The notes: generated by a model from the sequence alone, not told the origin. A stretch of 64,000 nt of DNA from Vibrio comitans (GCA_024346835.1 AP024866.1:620001-684000), one strand, 5' to 3'. Shown: positions 15,940 through 24,096, counted from the first letter of the stretch. Numbers and translations: made by a program.

Positions 15940-17592
15940 ATGACAGTACAACAATGCTTACACTCCGTTTCTCTTGAGTGGGGAAGCTCAAACGATGAGA
16001 AGGGAGAAGTGTTTACGAAGCCAACAATCGTTGATTATATGCTGGATGTAGTTGAAGTTTGTGATGCGCTTTTTAATCCTAGTAGCAAAATATTAGAGCC
16101 GTCTTGCGGTCAAGGGGAATTTGTAATTGCCTTGACTAAGAAACTGGTCAATAAAGTTTCTACTCTACAACAAGTACCTGCATATGATTACTTTGTAGGT
16201 AAAATCTTCGCATTTGATATATCTTCAGTGAATATAGCTGTTGCTAAACAGAAGGTTAGGAATGAGCTTGTTAAAATATTTTCGACCGAGGAAGCTCATA
16301 CTATCGCTGATTCTTGGTTTTATTGTGAAGATTTTTTGCTTTGGGAGTCGGCTGTTAAGTTCACTCACGTTGTAGGTAACCCCCCTTATGTGAGAATTGA
16401 AAACATCCCTTCATTATTGCTGGAAGAGTATCGAGCGAACTTTGTTACAATGACTGATCGAGCGGATCTGTATGTTGCGTTCTATGAGAAGTCATTAGAG
16501 TTACTGGTAGATGGTGGACAGCTTATTTATATCTGCACAGACCGCTGGATGAAGAATCGCTATGGTCGAAACCTCAGAAACTTAATCCATAAATCATACA
16601 ACCTTCGAATGATACTTGATCTTTATGGACAAAGAGCCTTTCAGTCGGAAGTGCTCACTTATCCTGCTATAACTTTGATCGAAAAATCTAGGCAAAGTGA
16701 GACGTTGTTAATTCATGGTGTTGGTGTTGATGACCTATCAGCGACTAGCACTCTTAAACTAATGAAGGATCGCTCCAAGGAAAGTCTTTCTTTACATCGT
16801 AATGACGTTGTAAAGAAAGACTTTCCTTGGCTCTTGGGAGGCTCAGACGAAATCAATCTGATTCAAAGGTTAGAAGCTCGATTCCCATGCATTGAAGATG
16901 TGGGCTGCAACGTGAGTATAGGGGTTGCTACTGGCAATAATAAGGTCTTCGTTATTGATGACGGCTGTCTTGTAGAGGATTCACGCAGAGTCCCGATGAT
17001 TACAGCCGCAGATATTCGCTCAGGAGAGTTATCTGCTTCAGGTAAGTTTATGATCAATACTTTTGATGAAAATGGTGTTATCGATTTAGCAGAATACCCT
17101 AGATTAGAAGAGTATCTAAATGAGCACTTTGAAGTGCTATCAACTCGTCATGTAGCTAAGAAAAAGCCCGAGAACTGGTTCAGAACTATAGATCGCTTAC
17201 ATGCTGACAAAGCTCAAAGTGAAAAGTTGCTTATTCCTGATATCAAGTCAAGATTGACGGTCATTCACGATACTTTAGGCCTGCAACCTAACAACTCTAT
17301 TTATTACATTATCTCTAAGTATTGGGATATGAGAGCACTTAAGCTGGTACTTGAGAGTGGTGTTGGTCAGCTATTTATAGAGAATTACTCAACCAAGGTT
17401 TCTGGTGGCAATTTACGCTTTCAAGCTCAGCACCTAAGGCGCATTCGACTGCCAAGTTGGAATAGCTTAACCTCTGAGTTACAAGAGCAACTGATTGAGT
17501 CATCGTTGAATAACGGTCAAAATATAACTCAATTGATGGCAGAATTGTATGAGCTGACCGATAAGGATTTACAACTGTTGGGGTTACAATAA
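15940..17592 (+). CDS. Type II N6-adenine DNA methyltransferase (XhoI/PaeR7I type)
   Basis: This 550-aa gamma-class amino-methyltransferase should methylate adenine in the site cut by the partner nuclease. It has motif X FTKPTIVDYML (25-35), motif I ILEPSCGQGEF (51-61, S-adenosylmethionine binding), DLYVAFYEKSLELL, and catalytic motif IV GNPPY (146-150). The C-terminal half, ending with FIENYSTKVSGGNLRFQAQHLRRI, is a target-recognition region of the Eco57I/PaeR7I kind. The length is close to M.PaeR7I. Its stop codon directly abuts the ATG of the nuclease gene, so the two are translationally coupled. Confidence 0.88.
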   Translation: MTVQQCLHSVSLEWGSSNDEKGEVFTKPTIVDYMLDVVEVCDALFNPSSKILEPSCGQGEFVIALTKKLVNKVSTLQQVPAYDYFVGKIFAFDISSVNIAVAKQKVRNELVKIFSTEEAHTIADSWFYCEDFLLWESAVKFTHVVGNPPYVRIENIPSLLLEEYRANFVTMTDRADLYVAFYEKSLELLVDGGQLIYICTDRWMKNRYGRNLRNLIHKSYNLRMILDLYGQRAFQSEVLTYPAITLIEKSRQSETLLIHGVGVDDLSATSTLKLMKDRSKESLSLHRNDVVKKDFPWLLGGSDEINLIQRLEARFPCIEDVGCNVSIGVATGNNKVFVIDDGCLVEDSRRVPMITAADIRSGELSASGKFMINTFDENGVIDLAEYPRLEEYLNEHFEVLSTRHVAKKKPENWFRTIDRLHADKAQSEKLLIPDIKSRLTVIHDTLGLQPNNSIYYIISKYWDMRALKLVLESGVGQLFIENYSTKVSGGNLRFQAQHLRRIRLPSWNSLTSELQEQLIESSLNNGQNITQLMAELYELTDKDLQLLGLQ

Positions 17593-18318
17593 ATGGAGTC
17601 AAGAATACAAGAAGCGGTAAATTATTTCTGGCATAAAAGAGAGACTGATGGGGTTCGTTCTGGGCAAACTCTAGATGGTTTTACTGCTTTGTTAGAGGAG
17701 GTAATTATTGCCTCAGGCCTACAAGATATCGAGGTATTTACCAGCAAAAAATACACACAACTGCCGGGCTTTTATAGACCACATAAGTCTTGGGATGTAG
17801 TTGTAACAGTTCAAAACCAATTACTTGCTGCTATAGAGCTAAAGTCTCAGGTAGGTTCTGTAGGCAAAAATTATAACAACCGAACTGAAGAAGTTCTCGG
17901 AAGTGGAATTGATCTTTTTGAAGCGACACAAGAAGGGGCTTTCGAACAGGAAATAGATGTATTTAAAGGTTATATTATTTTGGTGGGGGACTGCCAAGAA
18001 GCAAATAAGACACCAAAGATAGATATGCCTTTATTCCCTGTAATGGACGGTTTCTTATTAAATGAATCTGAACGCTTGTATTATTCACCTGACGTCAACG
18101 GAGTTTACCCAGAGAGCAAAGGAATAAGCTATATCTATCGCTATGATCAACTGTGCAAACGAATGATGTTTAAACACATGTATAATGCTGCTTCAATAAT
18201 AGTATCAGGTGGTCAAGGTCACTGGCGTAGTGTAAGTAACAAGACAGACATTAGAGCATTTTTAGAAAAGCTCATGTCTCACTGTGAGAGACAAATCAAC
18301 AACCTTCACGGTTGGTGA
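17593..18318 (+). CDS. XhoI/PaeR7I-family type II restriction endonuclease
   Basis: This 241-aa PD-(D/E)xK nuclease carries the family block LLAAIELKSQVGSVGKNYNNRTEEVLGSGIDLFEA (about 78-111), which I recognise from XhoI and PaeR7I. Catalytic residues appear as Asp68 in KSWD and Glu82-Leu-Lys84. Family members cut CTCGAG, and the same site is inferred here. The ATG follows the methylase stop with no gap, so methylase is made first and the nuclease is coupled to it. It is the only defence system seen in the island. Confidence 0.88.
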   Translation: MESRIQEAVNYFWHKRETDGVRSGQTLDGFTALLEEVIIASGLQDIEVFTSKKYTQLPGFYRPHKSWDVVVTVQNQLLAAIELKSQVGSVGKNYNNRTEEVLGSGIDLFEATQEGAFEQEIDVFKGYIILVGDCQEANKTPKIDMPLFPVMDGFLLNESERLYYSPDVNGVYPESKGISYIYRYDQLCKRMMFKHMYNAASIIVSGGQGHWRSVSNKTDIRAFLEKLMSHCERQINNLHGW

Positions 18319-18429
18319 TTGTTTGACAAGTGGCAAGGCTGGAGAGTCGTAGATACACTCCTTAATAAATTTCAGCCAGTCTTATGCTTTATAGCAGGTA
18401 CTTTTAACGAAACGCAGTTGATTTAACGG

Positions 18430-18481
18430 GATAAGATGACAGGTGACGCACATATATATGTGCGTCACCTGTCATCTTATC
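18430..18481. repeat. Perfect 52-bp palindrome
   Basis: Bases 18430-18455 are the exact reverse complement of 18456-18481, starting GATAAGATGACAGG and with ATATAT at the centre. No T tract follows on either strand. It lies between the convergent nuclease and repA-like genes. Possible roles are an origin or cruciform, a nicking or packaging site, or an unusual bidirectional terminator. Confidence 0.95.
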
Positions 18482-18503
18482 TTACTACCTAATAAGGCGC
18501 GGG

Positions 18504-19571
18504 TTAGAAAAGCTCTAATTGTTCCACTAAGGTAATGATATCGTTGCTATTGGCGATTTTTCCTTTTTGTTCAATAGAAACAAGACCATTATCTACAAGT
18601 ACGGCAAGTGTACGTTTGAAGTTTTGATTTGTCGTATTTGCAGCTACCCCTTCTTTTGGAGGGAAGCAACACATACGCAAGTCTTCTCTAGTACAGCTTC
18701 CACCAAAAACTTCACGAAGTGCTTTGAGAAGTGGGTTGTTGTCACCATTATTGTTGTTTTTGGTGGTCGCAAGCGTAAGTAATGCTAGGGAGGTGATAGG
18801 CTCGCCATCTTCGCACTTAATACCTAAATCAACAGGTTGAAATTCAAATACTAAACTTACTGCTTCTTCAGCGTCTTTTTGCTTGGTGTTGTTAAGCGTT
18901 GTCAATCCTGTCTTTGAATCATGAGTAACTTGGAATTCATAATCACAAGCGGCATTAAGAGCTGAGCTACCACGTCCTCCCTTCGATGCATCTTTACCAC
19001 TGTGATGTACACATAGGATTGAGGCTTTAATTTCTTCTTTAACGAGATCGCAACCGTGAATGAACTTACCCATCGCATCGGAGCTGTTCTCGTCACCATC
19101 AAAGTTGCGAGCCAAAGTGTCTAAGACAACTAATTCGACTTTCACTTTATTTTTATCTTCGATTTCTTTAATTGAATTGATCAAGTTGTTTCTAGCCGAT
19201 GGGATGGACATCATAATGCTATGGCCTAGAATATACAGATTATCTACCGTGCGACCATTTGCTGTTTCCCAAGCCTTTACTCGTCTTGACATGCCAACCT
19301 GTCCCTCAGCAGCGATATATACTACGGCACCACTTTGCGTTCGTTGATTTTGCCAAGGTGTGCCACTTGCAATAGCACAACTCATATCAATAGTAATAAA
19401 TGATTTACGAGAGCCTGATTTTCCAAATACTACGCCAAATGAGTGTTTAGAAACAAAACCTTTAATAAGCCATTCTTGAATATTATCGAAGCCATTAGAG
19501 CCGCGAGAGAAAATTAAACTTCCAAAGACTTCTTTAGCCTTTTCAAATGCTTTTTTTATCGGTTTTATCAT
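18504..19571 (-). CDS. RepA-like RecA-fold ATPase (AAA_25)
   Basis: This 355-aa protein has Walker A GKSGSRKS (50-57), with Arg where Gly is usual, and Walker B VELVVLDTL (145-153) followed by an acidic DGDENSSDAM. HHSGKDASKGGRGSSAL (189-205) matches the sensor region of hexameric RepA-type helicases and of AAA_25 ATPases common on plasmids and satellites. The C-terminal part resembles a winged helix. No primase domain is present. It probably unwinds the element's DNA, which is inference. It lies downstream of int1 on the same strand. Confidence 0.8.
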   Translation of the reverse strand: MIKPIKKAFEKAKEVFGSLIFSRGSNGFDNIQEWLIKGFVSKHSFGVVFGKSGSRKSFITIDMSCAIASGTPWQNQRTQSGAVVYIAAEGQVGMSRRVKAWETANGRTVDNLYILGHSIMMSIPSARNNLINSIKEIEDKNKVKVELVVLDTLARNFDGDENSSDAMGKFIHGCDLVKEEIKASILCVHHSGKDASKGGRGSSALNAACDYEFQVTHDSKTGLTTLNNTKQKDAEEAVSLVFEFQPVDLGIKCEDGEPITSLALLTLATTKNNNNGDNNPLLKALREVFGGSCTREDLRMCCFPPKEGVAANTTNQNFKRTLAVLVDNGLVSIEQKGKIANSNDIITLVEQLELF

Positions 19572-19598
19572 GTATTAAATATCCATATGGTAAATTTT

Positions 19599-19616
19599 GG
19601 GTGAGCGAAGTCACCC
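19599..19616. repeat. Hairpin in the repA-like leader
   Basis: GGGTGA and TCACCC pair around GCGAAG, flanked by AAATTTT on both sides, about 28 bp upstream of the repA-like ATG. It may be a leader hairpin or regulatory site. Confidence 0.4.
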
Positions 19617-19642
19617 ACTAAATTTTTAAGTGTACGTTTACC

Positions 19643-19660
19643 TCCCTACTAGAGTAGGGA
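19643..19660. promoter_or_regulatory. 18-bp palindrome between int1 and the repA-like gene
   Basis: TCCCTACTAGAGTAGGGA has perfect 8-bp arms around AG. It is a typical operator size and lies just downstream of the int1 stop. No obvious cognate repressor gene is in the island. Confidence 0.45.
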
Positions 19661-19691
19661 TTAAAATAAATATATCGGTTTGATTGTTATT

Positions 19692-20906
19692 CTATTTTAC
19701 GTTTTGGCAGTGAAAGGCTTTAATGTGTGACAAGTGTGAATCGTCAATCAGATTAACCACTTTCAACAACTCATTTGGTTGAAATTTTTTACCATATAGG
19801 TCAAGAGAAATAGAGTTGTGCCTATGGCCTAACAGCTCTTCAATTAAAACGGTCGACACACCGTTGCGTTTTAGTTCAGCCGCGCAGCTATGACGAAAAG
19901 AGTGTGCATCAAGGCCTTTACCTAAACCGAGTTTTGTACGACGGCGAGAAAACCATTTTGAAGCGTTATGTGAGTAGTAGCCGTTGAATAGTTTTAGTTC
20001 ATCAAATACCCTTTCAGTGTTAAGAGATTGCACGAATTCTATGAATCCCCGTTCTAATAAGGCTGAATGAATTGGGATAATGCGTGCTGACTGAACATTT
20101 TTTACACGTTGACCATAGTATTTTTCATGAATTACTATGCACCATACATTATCTATTAGTTGAATATCCTGACACCACAATTGGCATAATTCATTGAGCC
20201 TAGCACCAGTTAAACGTAGCAGAAGTGGAATCCAGTAATAATAATTATGTTTGAAATTACAAGAAGTATAATCAGACATACGGAAAATAGAACTCAACTG
20301 CTCATCATTAAACTCTAGTCGAATATCATCAGACTTTGGTGGTAATGTTTCTAATTTATGGAAATGATTAGTGTTAATATATCCATGATTAACACACCAA
20401 GAGCAAAAAGTTGACATTTTTTGAATAACACCACGAATTGTTCGTGCGCTCAATGTTGGCTTTTTAAGAGTTTGGTTTAACTTTGCAATTTCTAATGGAG
20501 TAAGACCATCAAATTCCTTAAATTTATTAGCATTTTTTGGGTAATACTTGAGGAAGTTCCTGATGATCTCTGCATTTTCACGATCCAATTCATTTAAGTC
20601 ATCAATAGCAAAAATATCTAGAACTAGAGTTATAATTTTATCTTCCTGACTAATGCTTTTGTCTAGAGCTTTTCCAAAATCAAACTTTGATTGAATGTAT
20701 GTCTCTTTGATTTCATAACCTGTCTGAGGTTTTTTAAACTTCTGCTTCTGACTTTTAGGGATAATAAGAACATTGTCTAGTTCTGAAAAATTGCTACTTG
20801 CTAGTAGAGGATTAAAGTCGCTCTTTACATTTTGGGCTATTGTTGAATGTTGCAAAATAAAATCTCCGTTATTTATATTTGGGTTTAACAGTTGCCTGTT
20901 CTTCAA
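19692..20906 (-). CDS. Tyrosine recombinase 1 of the island
   Basis: This phage-type integrase of up to 404 aa has an intact catalytic set: Arg236 (LTGARLNEL), His335 and Arg338 (HSFRHS), His361 (LLGHRHN) and nucleophile Tyr371 (DLYGK). The catalytic half is clearly related to recombinase 2, sharing LTGARLNELCQL, RxIPIH, GFIE and SKWFxRxxTKLG. The N-terminus differs and lacks the arm-binding RYQIPxxxR block of recombinase 2. The start is uncertain: TTG at 20906 has no good ribosome-binding site, and TTG at 20855 has GGAGA eight bases upstream. Confidence 0.88.
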   Translation of the reverse strand: MKNRQLLNPNINNGDFILQHSTIAQNVKSDFNPLLASSNFSELDNVLIIPKSQKQKFKKPQTGYEIKETYIQSKFDFGKALDKSISQEDKIITLVLDIFAIDDLNELDRENAEIIRNFLKYYPKNANKFKEFDGLTPLEIAKLNQTLKKPTLSARTIRGVIQKMSTFCSWCVNHGYINTNHFHKLETLPPKSDDIRLEFNDEQLSSIFRMSDYTSCNFKHNYYYWIPLLLRLTGARLNELCQLWCQDIQLIDNVWCIVIHEKYYGQRVKNVQSARIIPIHSALLERGFIEFVQSLNTERVFDELKLFNGYYSHNASKWFSRRRTKLGLGKGLDAHSFRHSCAAELKRNGVSTVLIEELLGHRHNSISLDLYGKKFQPNELLKVVNLIDDSHLSHIKAFHCQNVK

Positions 20907-21266
20907 CTTGGAAACGAGATTAAATTATTTCTCCTCACTCACAAAATTAGCGATTTTTACAGTATGCCGTTTAAATCCCGTTTAGTTGGCAAGCACGTAT
21001 ATGACGGGCTTCAGAGGGTGGTGTCAAGATCGCTCAGAATGGCCTAAATTCCCTCTCCAGTAGCGGTCTGTATAAAGAATAAACACTTGAAGAGGGTTCT
21101 ATCCAAAATGTGACATTGATCGTTATGGTATGCCTTGTGTAGGGGCTTGATGGCTTTTTGATGTAGAGTTTGACTGCTACAGAACCTGAAAGACGAAGGG
21201 CGAAATCTAATTCAAGTTAGTCAATTGAACTAAAACCCTTTGTGACAGATATCCCTGAAGGCATTC
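20907..21266. other. Spacer between the two recombinase genes
   Basis: About 360 bp upstream of recombinase 1 and downstream of recombinase 2. It must hold the promoter of recombinase 1. A GAGGAG near 20930 has no start codon at a useful distance. No terminator or repeat was recognised. Confidence 0.4.
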
Positions 21267-22535
21267 CTACAAACCTTCTAGGGGAGCAATAAGATTGATT
21301 ACCTCTTGTAATTGGGTGATTGGCAGCTCTTTTCCGTAGCGGTCGTAGGTAATATTGTTCAAGGTATGGCCAAGTATCGCACCAGCAGCAATATGGGAAA
21401 CTTGCTGTTGTTTAAATTGTGTCGCCACCGTATGGCGGAAGGAATGAAAGTCATGGCCTCTACCGAAGCCTAGTTTGGTTTTTAATCGTCCAAACCACTT
21501 AGAAGCGGCACTACCAAAGCCATCTCGTGAATTTTTTAGTTCAGGAAACACACGTTCATGTTTGACTGAGTGTAGGTACTCAATGAATCCAAGTTCGATT
21601 AATTGTCGGTGAATTGGGATTAGGCGACGGCTCGTTAAGTTTTTGAGTTTTTGCCCTTCGTATCGGTCATCAATTTGAATGACCCAAATTCCATCCTGTT
21701 GGTAAATGTCCGCTTTGTGTAGCTGGCAAAGTTCATTCAATCGGGCACCAGTTAAATTGGCAAGGAGTGGCAGCCAGTAGTAGTAGGCGTGTCTGAAGTG
21801 TCGATTAGTATGAATCTCTGTACTAAAGATTTTTTGTAAGTCTGTTTGGGTATATGCGTTTTTGGCTTCGCTATCTTTACGTTGTTTACGAAAGCGAATC
21901 GCTTTAAATGGGTTGATGTCAGTGAATTCGTTCAAGTGGCACCACTCAAAGAATCCCGAGGTCTTCTGACAATAGTCTTTTACTGACTCTTCACTAAGAG
22001 TGGGCATTTTGAGTTTGTCATTGAGTTTAACTGCCTGCTTGGCTGTCATCCCTTTGAACTGAGGTTTTTTCTTCATATTGACAGGGTACTGTCGTAATAG
22101 CTGCACTGCATCTTCAGCATCACGTCTGCGAATTTCAGGAAGATCGGATTTCCCAAGCAAATCAAGAACGGTTTGACACTTGGCTCTCAGCATTTCAATG
22201 GCCTTTGGCGATATATGTTGAGCCTTATAGAGGCAAAAACGCTCTAACATCTTTTCTGGGCAAAGTGCCTTTGTTTGTTTTGGTTGTGCTGATAGGTGTT
22301 GTTTTTCTTGGTGAATGGGTTTTACGGGCTTTGAAATGGTGGTGGTAGTTGGATATATGATGGTGCGACGAACTTCTATCTCTAGTTCTAATGCTAAGAG
22401 AATCGCATTATCTTTGTTTGATGTTTTCAGAGAGCGTTTGATCTCACGAAGTCCATCAAATAAGTGTCGATACTCAGAGGGGATCTGATATCGAAACTGC
22501 CAAATGCCAGATTTTGAGATAGATAAATAGCGCAT
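21267..22535 (-). CDS. Tyrosine recombinase 2 (integrase adjacent to ssrA)
   Basis: This 422-aa integrase has an N-terminal DUF6538-like segment SGIWQFRYQIPSEYR..REIKRSLKT (10-38), a core-binding domain, and catalytic Arg265 (TGARLNEL), His364/Arg367 (FHSFRHT), His390 (ILGHT) and Tyr400 (DRYGK). Its position next to the intact ssrA copy is normal for the integrase that inserts an element into that gene. The ATG at 22535 is two bases from the tandem TGTAGTACC repeats, so integrase bound to arm sites could block its own expression. There is no clear Shine-Dalgarno sequence. Confidence 0.93.
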   Translation of the reverse strand: MRYLSISKSGIWQFRYQIPSEYRHLFDGLREIKRSLKTSNKDNAILLALELEIEVRRTIIYPTTTTISKPVKPIHQEKQHLSAQPKQTKALCPEKMLERFCLYKAQHISPKAIEMLRAKCQTVLDLLGKSDLPEIRRRDAEDAVQLLRQYPVNMKKKPQFKGMTAKQAVKLNDKLKMPTLSEESVKDYCQKTSGFFEWCHLNEFTDINPFKAIRFRKQRKDSEAKNAYTQTDLQKIFSTEIHTNRHFRHAYYYWLPLLANLTGARLNELCQLHKADIYQQDGIWVIQIDDRYEGQKLKNLTSRRLIPIHRQLIELGFIEYLHSVKHERVFPELKNSRDGFGSAASKWFGRLKTKLGFGRGHDFHSFRHTVATQFKQQQVSHIAAGAILGHTLNNITYDRYGKELPITQLQEVINLIAPLEGL

Positions 22536-22537
22536 GT

Positions 22538-22559
22538 TGTAGTACCAAAATGTAGTACA
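22538..22559 (+). repeat. Tandem TGTAGTAC repeats, putative integrase arm sites (right)
   Basis: TGTAGTACC (22538-22546) and TGTAGTACA (22551-22559) have a 13-bp period and lie in the 5' untranslated region of recombinase 2. They share the TAGTAC(C) core, period and orientation of the repeats at the left end. Confidence 0.65.
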
Positions 22560-22583
22560 AACAGCCTAATATCGAAGTTTTAG

Positions 22584-22650
22584 ATACAAAAAGGGCGGTA
22601 AATCAGTGACTTACCGCCTTTTCCAAACGTTTGGTGGAGCTGGCGGGAGT
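22584..22650. repeat. Island right end: direct repeat within ssrA plus terminator (attR)
   Basis: This 67-bp stretch matches 13884-13949 imperfectly and includes the identical 20-bp core at 22631-22650, which lies within the tmRNA acceptor stem and T-arm. The island supplies a functional ssrA 3' end and terminator. Confidence 0.9.
22588..22622 (-). terminator. Current ssrA terminator
   Basis: GGCGGTAA and TTACCGCC form the stem; on the minus strand the hairpin is followed by a T-rich stretch. It lies on the island side of the junction, so it was brought by the element. Confidence 0.8.
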
Positions 22651-22998
22651 TGAACCCGCGTCCGAAAACCGTTCATCATTGGTACTACATGCTTAGTCGA
22701 TCTTTAAATTCACCAAGTACCTGCGAACCGACACGCTAGTAAATGACTATCCTGAATTATAATTCGCCGTTCATCTCTCAGGCGGGAGAATCCGGGCTAG
22801 CTCTTTTGGGTTTGATCTCTTATTGGTCCCCGTCTTAAAAGCGGAAGCTAGGGTAAGAGAGCTCTCAGCAGGTTATTAAGCTGCTAGTGCGTAGTTTTCG
22901 TCGTTTGCGACTATTTTTTTGCGGCTTTTTACGTGGCCAACCGCCCCACGACATGCACCTCAGACTTCAGAATTCCCGTCGAATCCTAGATCAGCCCC
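22632..22998 (-). ncRNA. ssrA: Transfer-messenger RNA (tmRNA)
   Basis: The 367-nt tmRNA rescues stalled ribosomes and tags the nascent chain. The 5' end reads GGGGCTGATCTAGGATTCGA and the 3' end matches the conserved tRNA-like T-arm and acceptor ending in CCA. The tag frame (22879-22908) encodes ANDENYALAA followed by TAA TAA. It lies downstream of smpB as in other gammaproteobacteria. The gene is intact despite the island inserted in its 3' end. Confidence 0.97.
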
Positions 22999-23009
22999 TA
23001 GTGTTCTTG

Positions 23010-23037
23010 CATAGTACCAGAAAAGACTAGCCTGTCT
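23010..23037 (-). promoter_or_regulatory. Probable sigma-70 promoter of ssrA
   Basis: On the minus strand TAGACA, a 16-bp spacer and TACTAT lie about 12 bp upstream of the mature tmRNA 5' end. Exact start-site spacing is longer than ideal, consistent with a processed 5' leader. Confidence 0.45.
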
Positions 23038-23064
23038 AGCACCATGCATACTGGATGCTTAATA

Positions 23065-23550
23065 TTAGCGCAGTTTACTCTTCATAATCCGTGCTTTATC
23101 GCGCGCCCAGTCTTTATCTTTAAGATCGGTACGTTTATCGTGTAATTTCTTACCCTTAGCGACACCTATCTTAATTTTAACCCATGAACGCGACCAGTAC
23201 AGAGATAATGCTGTAAGGGTCATGCCGTCACGGTTAATGCTACCGAAAAGGTTATCTAACTCTTTACGCGAAAGCAGAAGCTTACGGATACGAGTAGGGT
23301 TAGCTACAATATGAGTAGACGCTTGGTTAAGCGGTATAATGCTCATACCACTAATGAAGGCCTCGCCATCTTTAAGATAGACGTAGCTTTCAGCGATATT
23401 CGCTTTACCTTGACGTAGAGATTTTACCTCCCAACCTTGGAGCTCTAAGCCTGCTTCAAGCTCGTCCTCGATAAAGTACTCGTGACGGGCTTTTTTATTC
23501 AGCGCGATAGTATTACTAGACGCTTTGGTTTTTGATTTTTTCTTTGCCAT
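23065..23550 (-). CDS. smpB: SsrA-binding protein
   Basis: SmpB binds the tRNA-like domain of tmRNA and brings it to stalled ribosomes. The 161-aa sequence has [35 protein letters not shown], the conserved RNA-binding core. The basic C-terminal tail ([26 protein letters not shown]) enters the mRNA channel. The length is normal. It lies directly upstream of ssrA on the same strand. Confidence 0.98.
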   Translation of the reverse strand: MAKKKSKTKASSNTIALNKKARHEYFIEDELEAGLELQGWEVKSLRQGKANIAESYVYLKDGEAFISGMSIIPLNQASTHIVANPTRIRKLLLSRKELDNLFGSINRDGMTLTALSLYWSRSWVKIKIGVAKGKKLHDKRTDLKDKDWARDKARIMKSKLR

Positions 23551-23652
23551 AATGGCGCCATTATACGGATTGCCTTATTATAGGGAAATTCTTTTTACTC
23601 GGTTTAGGGTAAAGCTCAATAAAATTAGCAATTTAGTAGTTGAGGAGTAGTT

Positions 23653-24096
23653 ATGCCGCAGGTGACCCGTTCAGCATTGGTATCGTTTAGCGCTGAACAA
23701 ATGTTCCATTTGGTCAACGATGTCGCGCGATATCCTGAATTTTTACCTGGATGCTCTGGCTCTCAGGTGCATGATTTTGATGACACAAAGATGACTGCCT
23801 CTGTGGATGTTTCAAAGGCTGGTATCAGTAAAACCTTTACCACTAAGAATGTATTGCATATTGGTCGTGCTATCGAAATGAATTTGGTCGATGGTCCATT
23901 TAAGCACCTTAAAGGGGGCTGGTTCTTTACACCTCTTGACGAGGGTGCTTGTAAAGTCGAATTGAAGCTTGAGTTTGAATTCTCTAGCCGAATGATAGAA
24001 ATGGCCTTTGGTAAAGTATTTAACGAGCTGACTTCGAACATGGTCAATGCCTTTACCCAGCGAGCGAAACAGGTGTATCCGTGTTATGAGTATTGA
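23653..24096 (+). CDS. ratA: RatA family START-domain protein (COQ10-like)
   Basis: This 147-aa START/polyketide-cyclase fold protein ([29 protein letters not shown]) belongs to the RatA/COQ10 family. E. coli RatA was reported to block 70S ribosome assembly; other members bind ubiquinone. It overlaps ratB by 11 bp and is divergent from smpB, the conserved arrangement. Confidence 0.93.
   Translation: MPQVTRSALVSFSAEQMFHLVNDVARYPEFLPGCSGSQVHDFDDTKMTASVDVSKAGISKTFTTKNVLHIGRAIEMNLVDGPFKHLKGGWFFTPLDEGACKVELKLEFEFSSRMIEMAFGKVFNELTSNMVNAFTQRAKQVYPCYEY

Larger units (their letters stand above)
13930..22650. mobile_element. 8.7-kb integrative island in ssrA
   Basis: The element lies between two perfect 20-bp copies of the ssrA 3' end (13930-13949 and 22631-22650). 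Its content is an HUH-motif protein, a small unknown protein, an XhoI-type methylase and nuclease, a RepA-like ATPase and two tyrosine recombinases. The integrase next to ssrA is in the usual position. No phage structural gene, conjugation gene, excisionase or toxin is seen, so it is probably a satellite or an integrative mobilizable element. In V. cholerae the TCP island uses the same ssrA site. Confidence 0.88.

Noticed and set aside
18430..18481. Reading the 52-bp palindrome as an ordinary terminator
   Set aside because: Neither side has a run of T, although termination of both convergent genes cannot be fully excluded.
13950..22630. CRISPR array or toxin-antitoxin pair in the island
   Set aside because: No regularly spaced direct repeats with spacers, and no toxin or antitoxin fold recognised; the 13-bp repeats are only two copies at each end.
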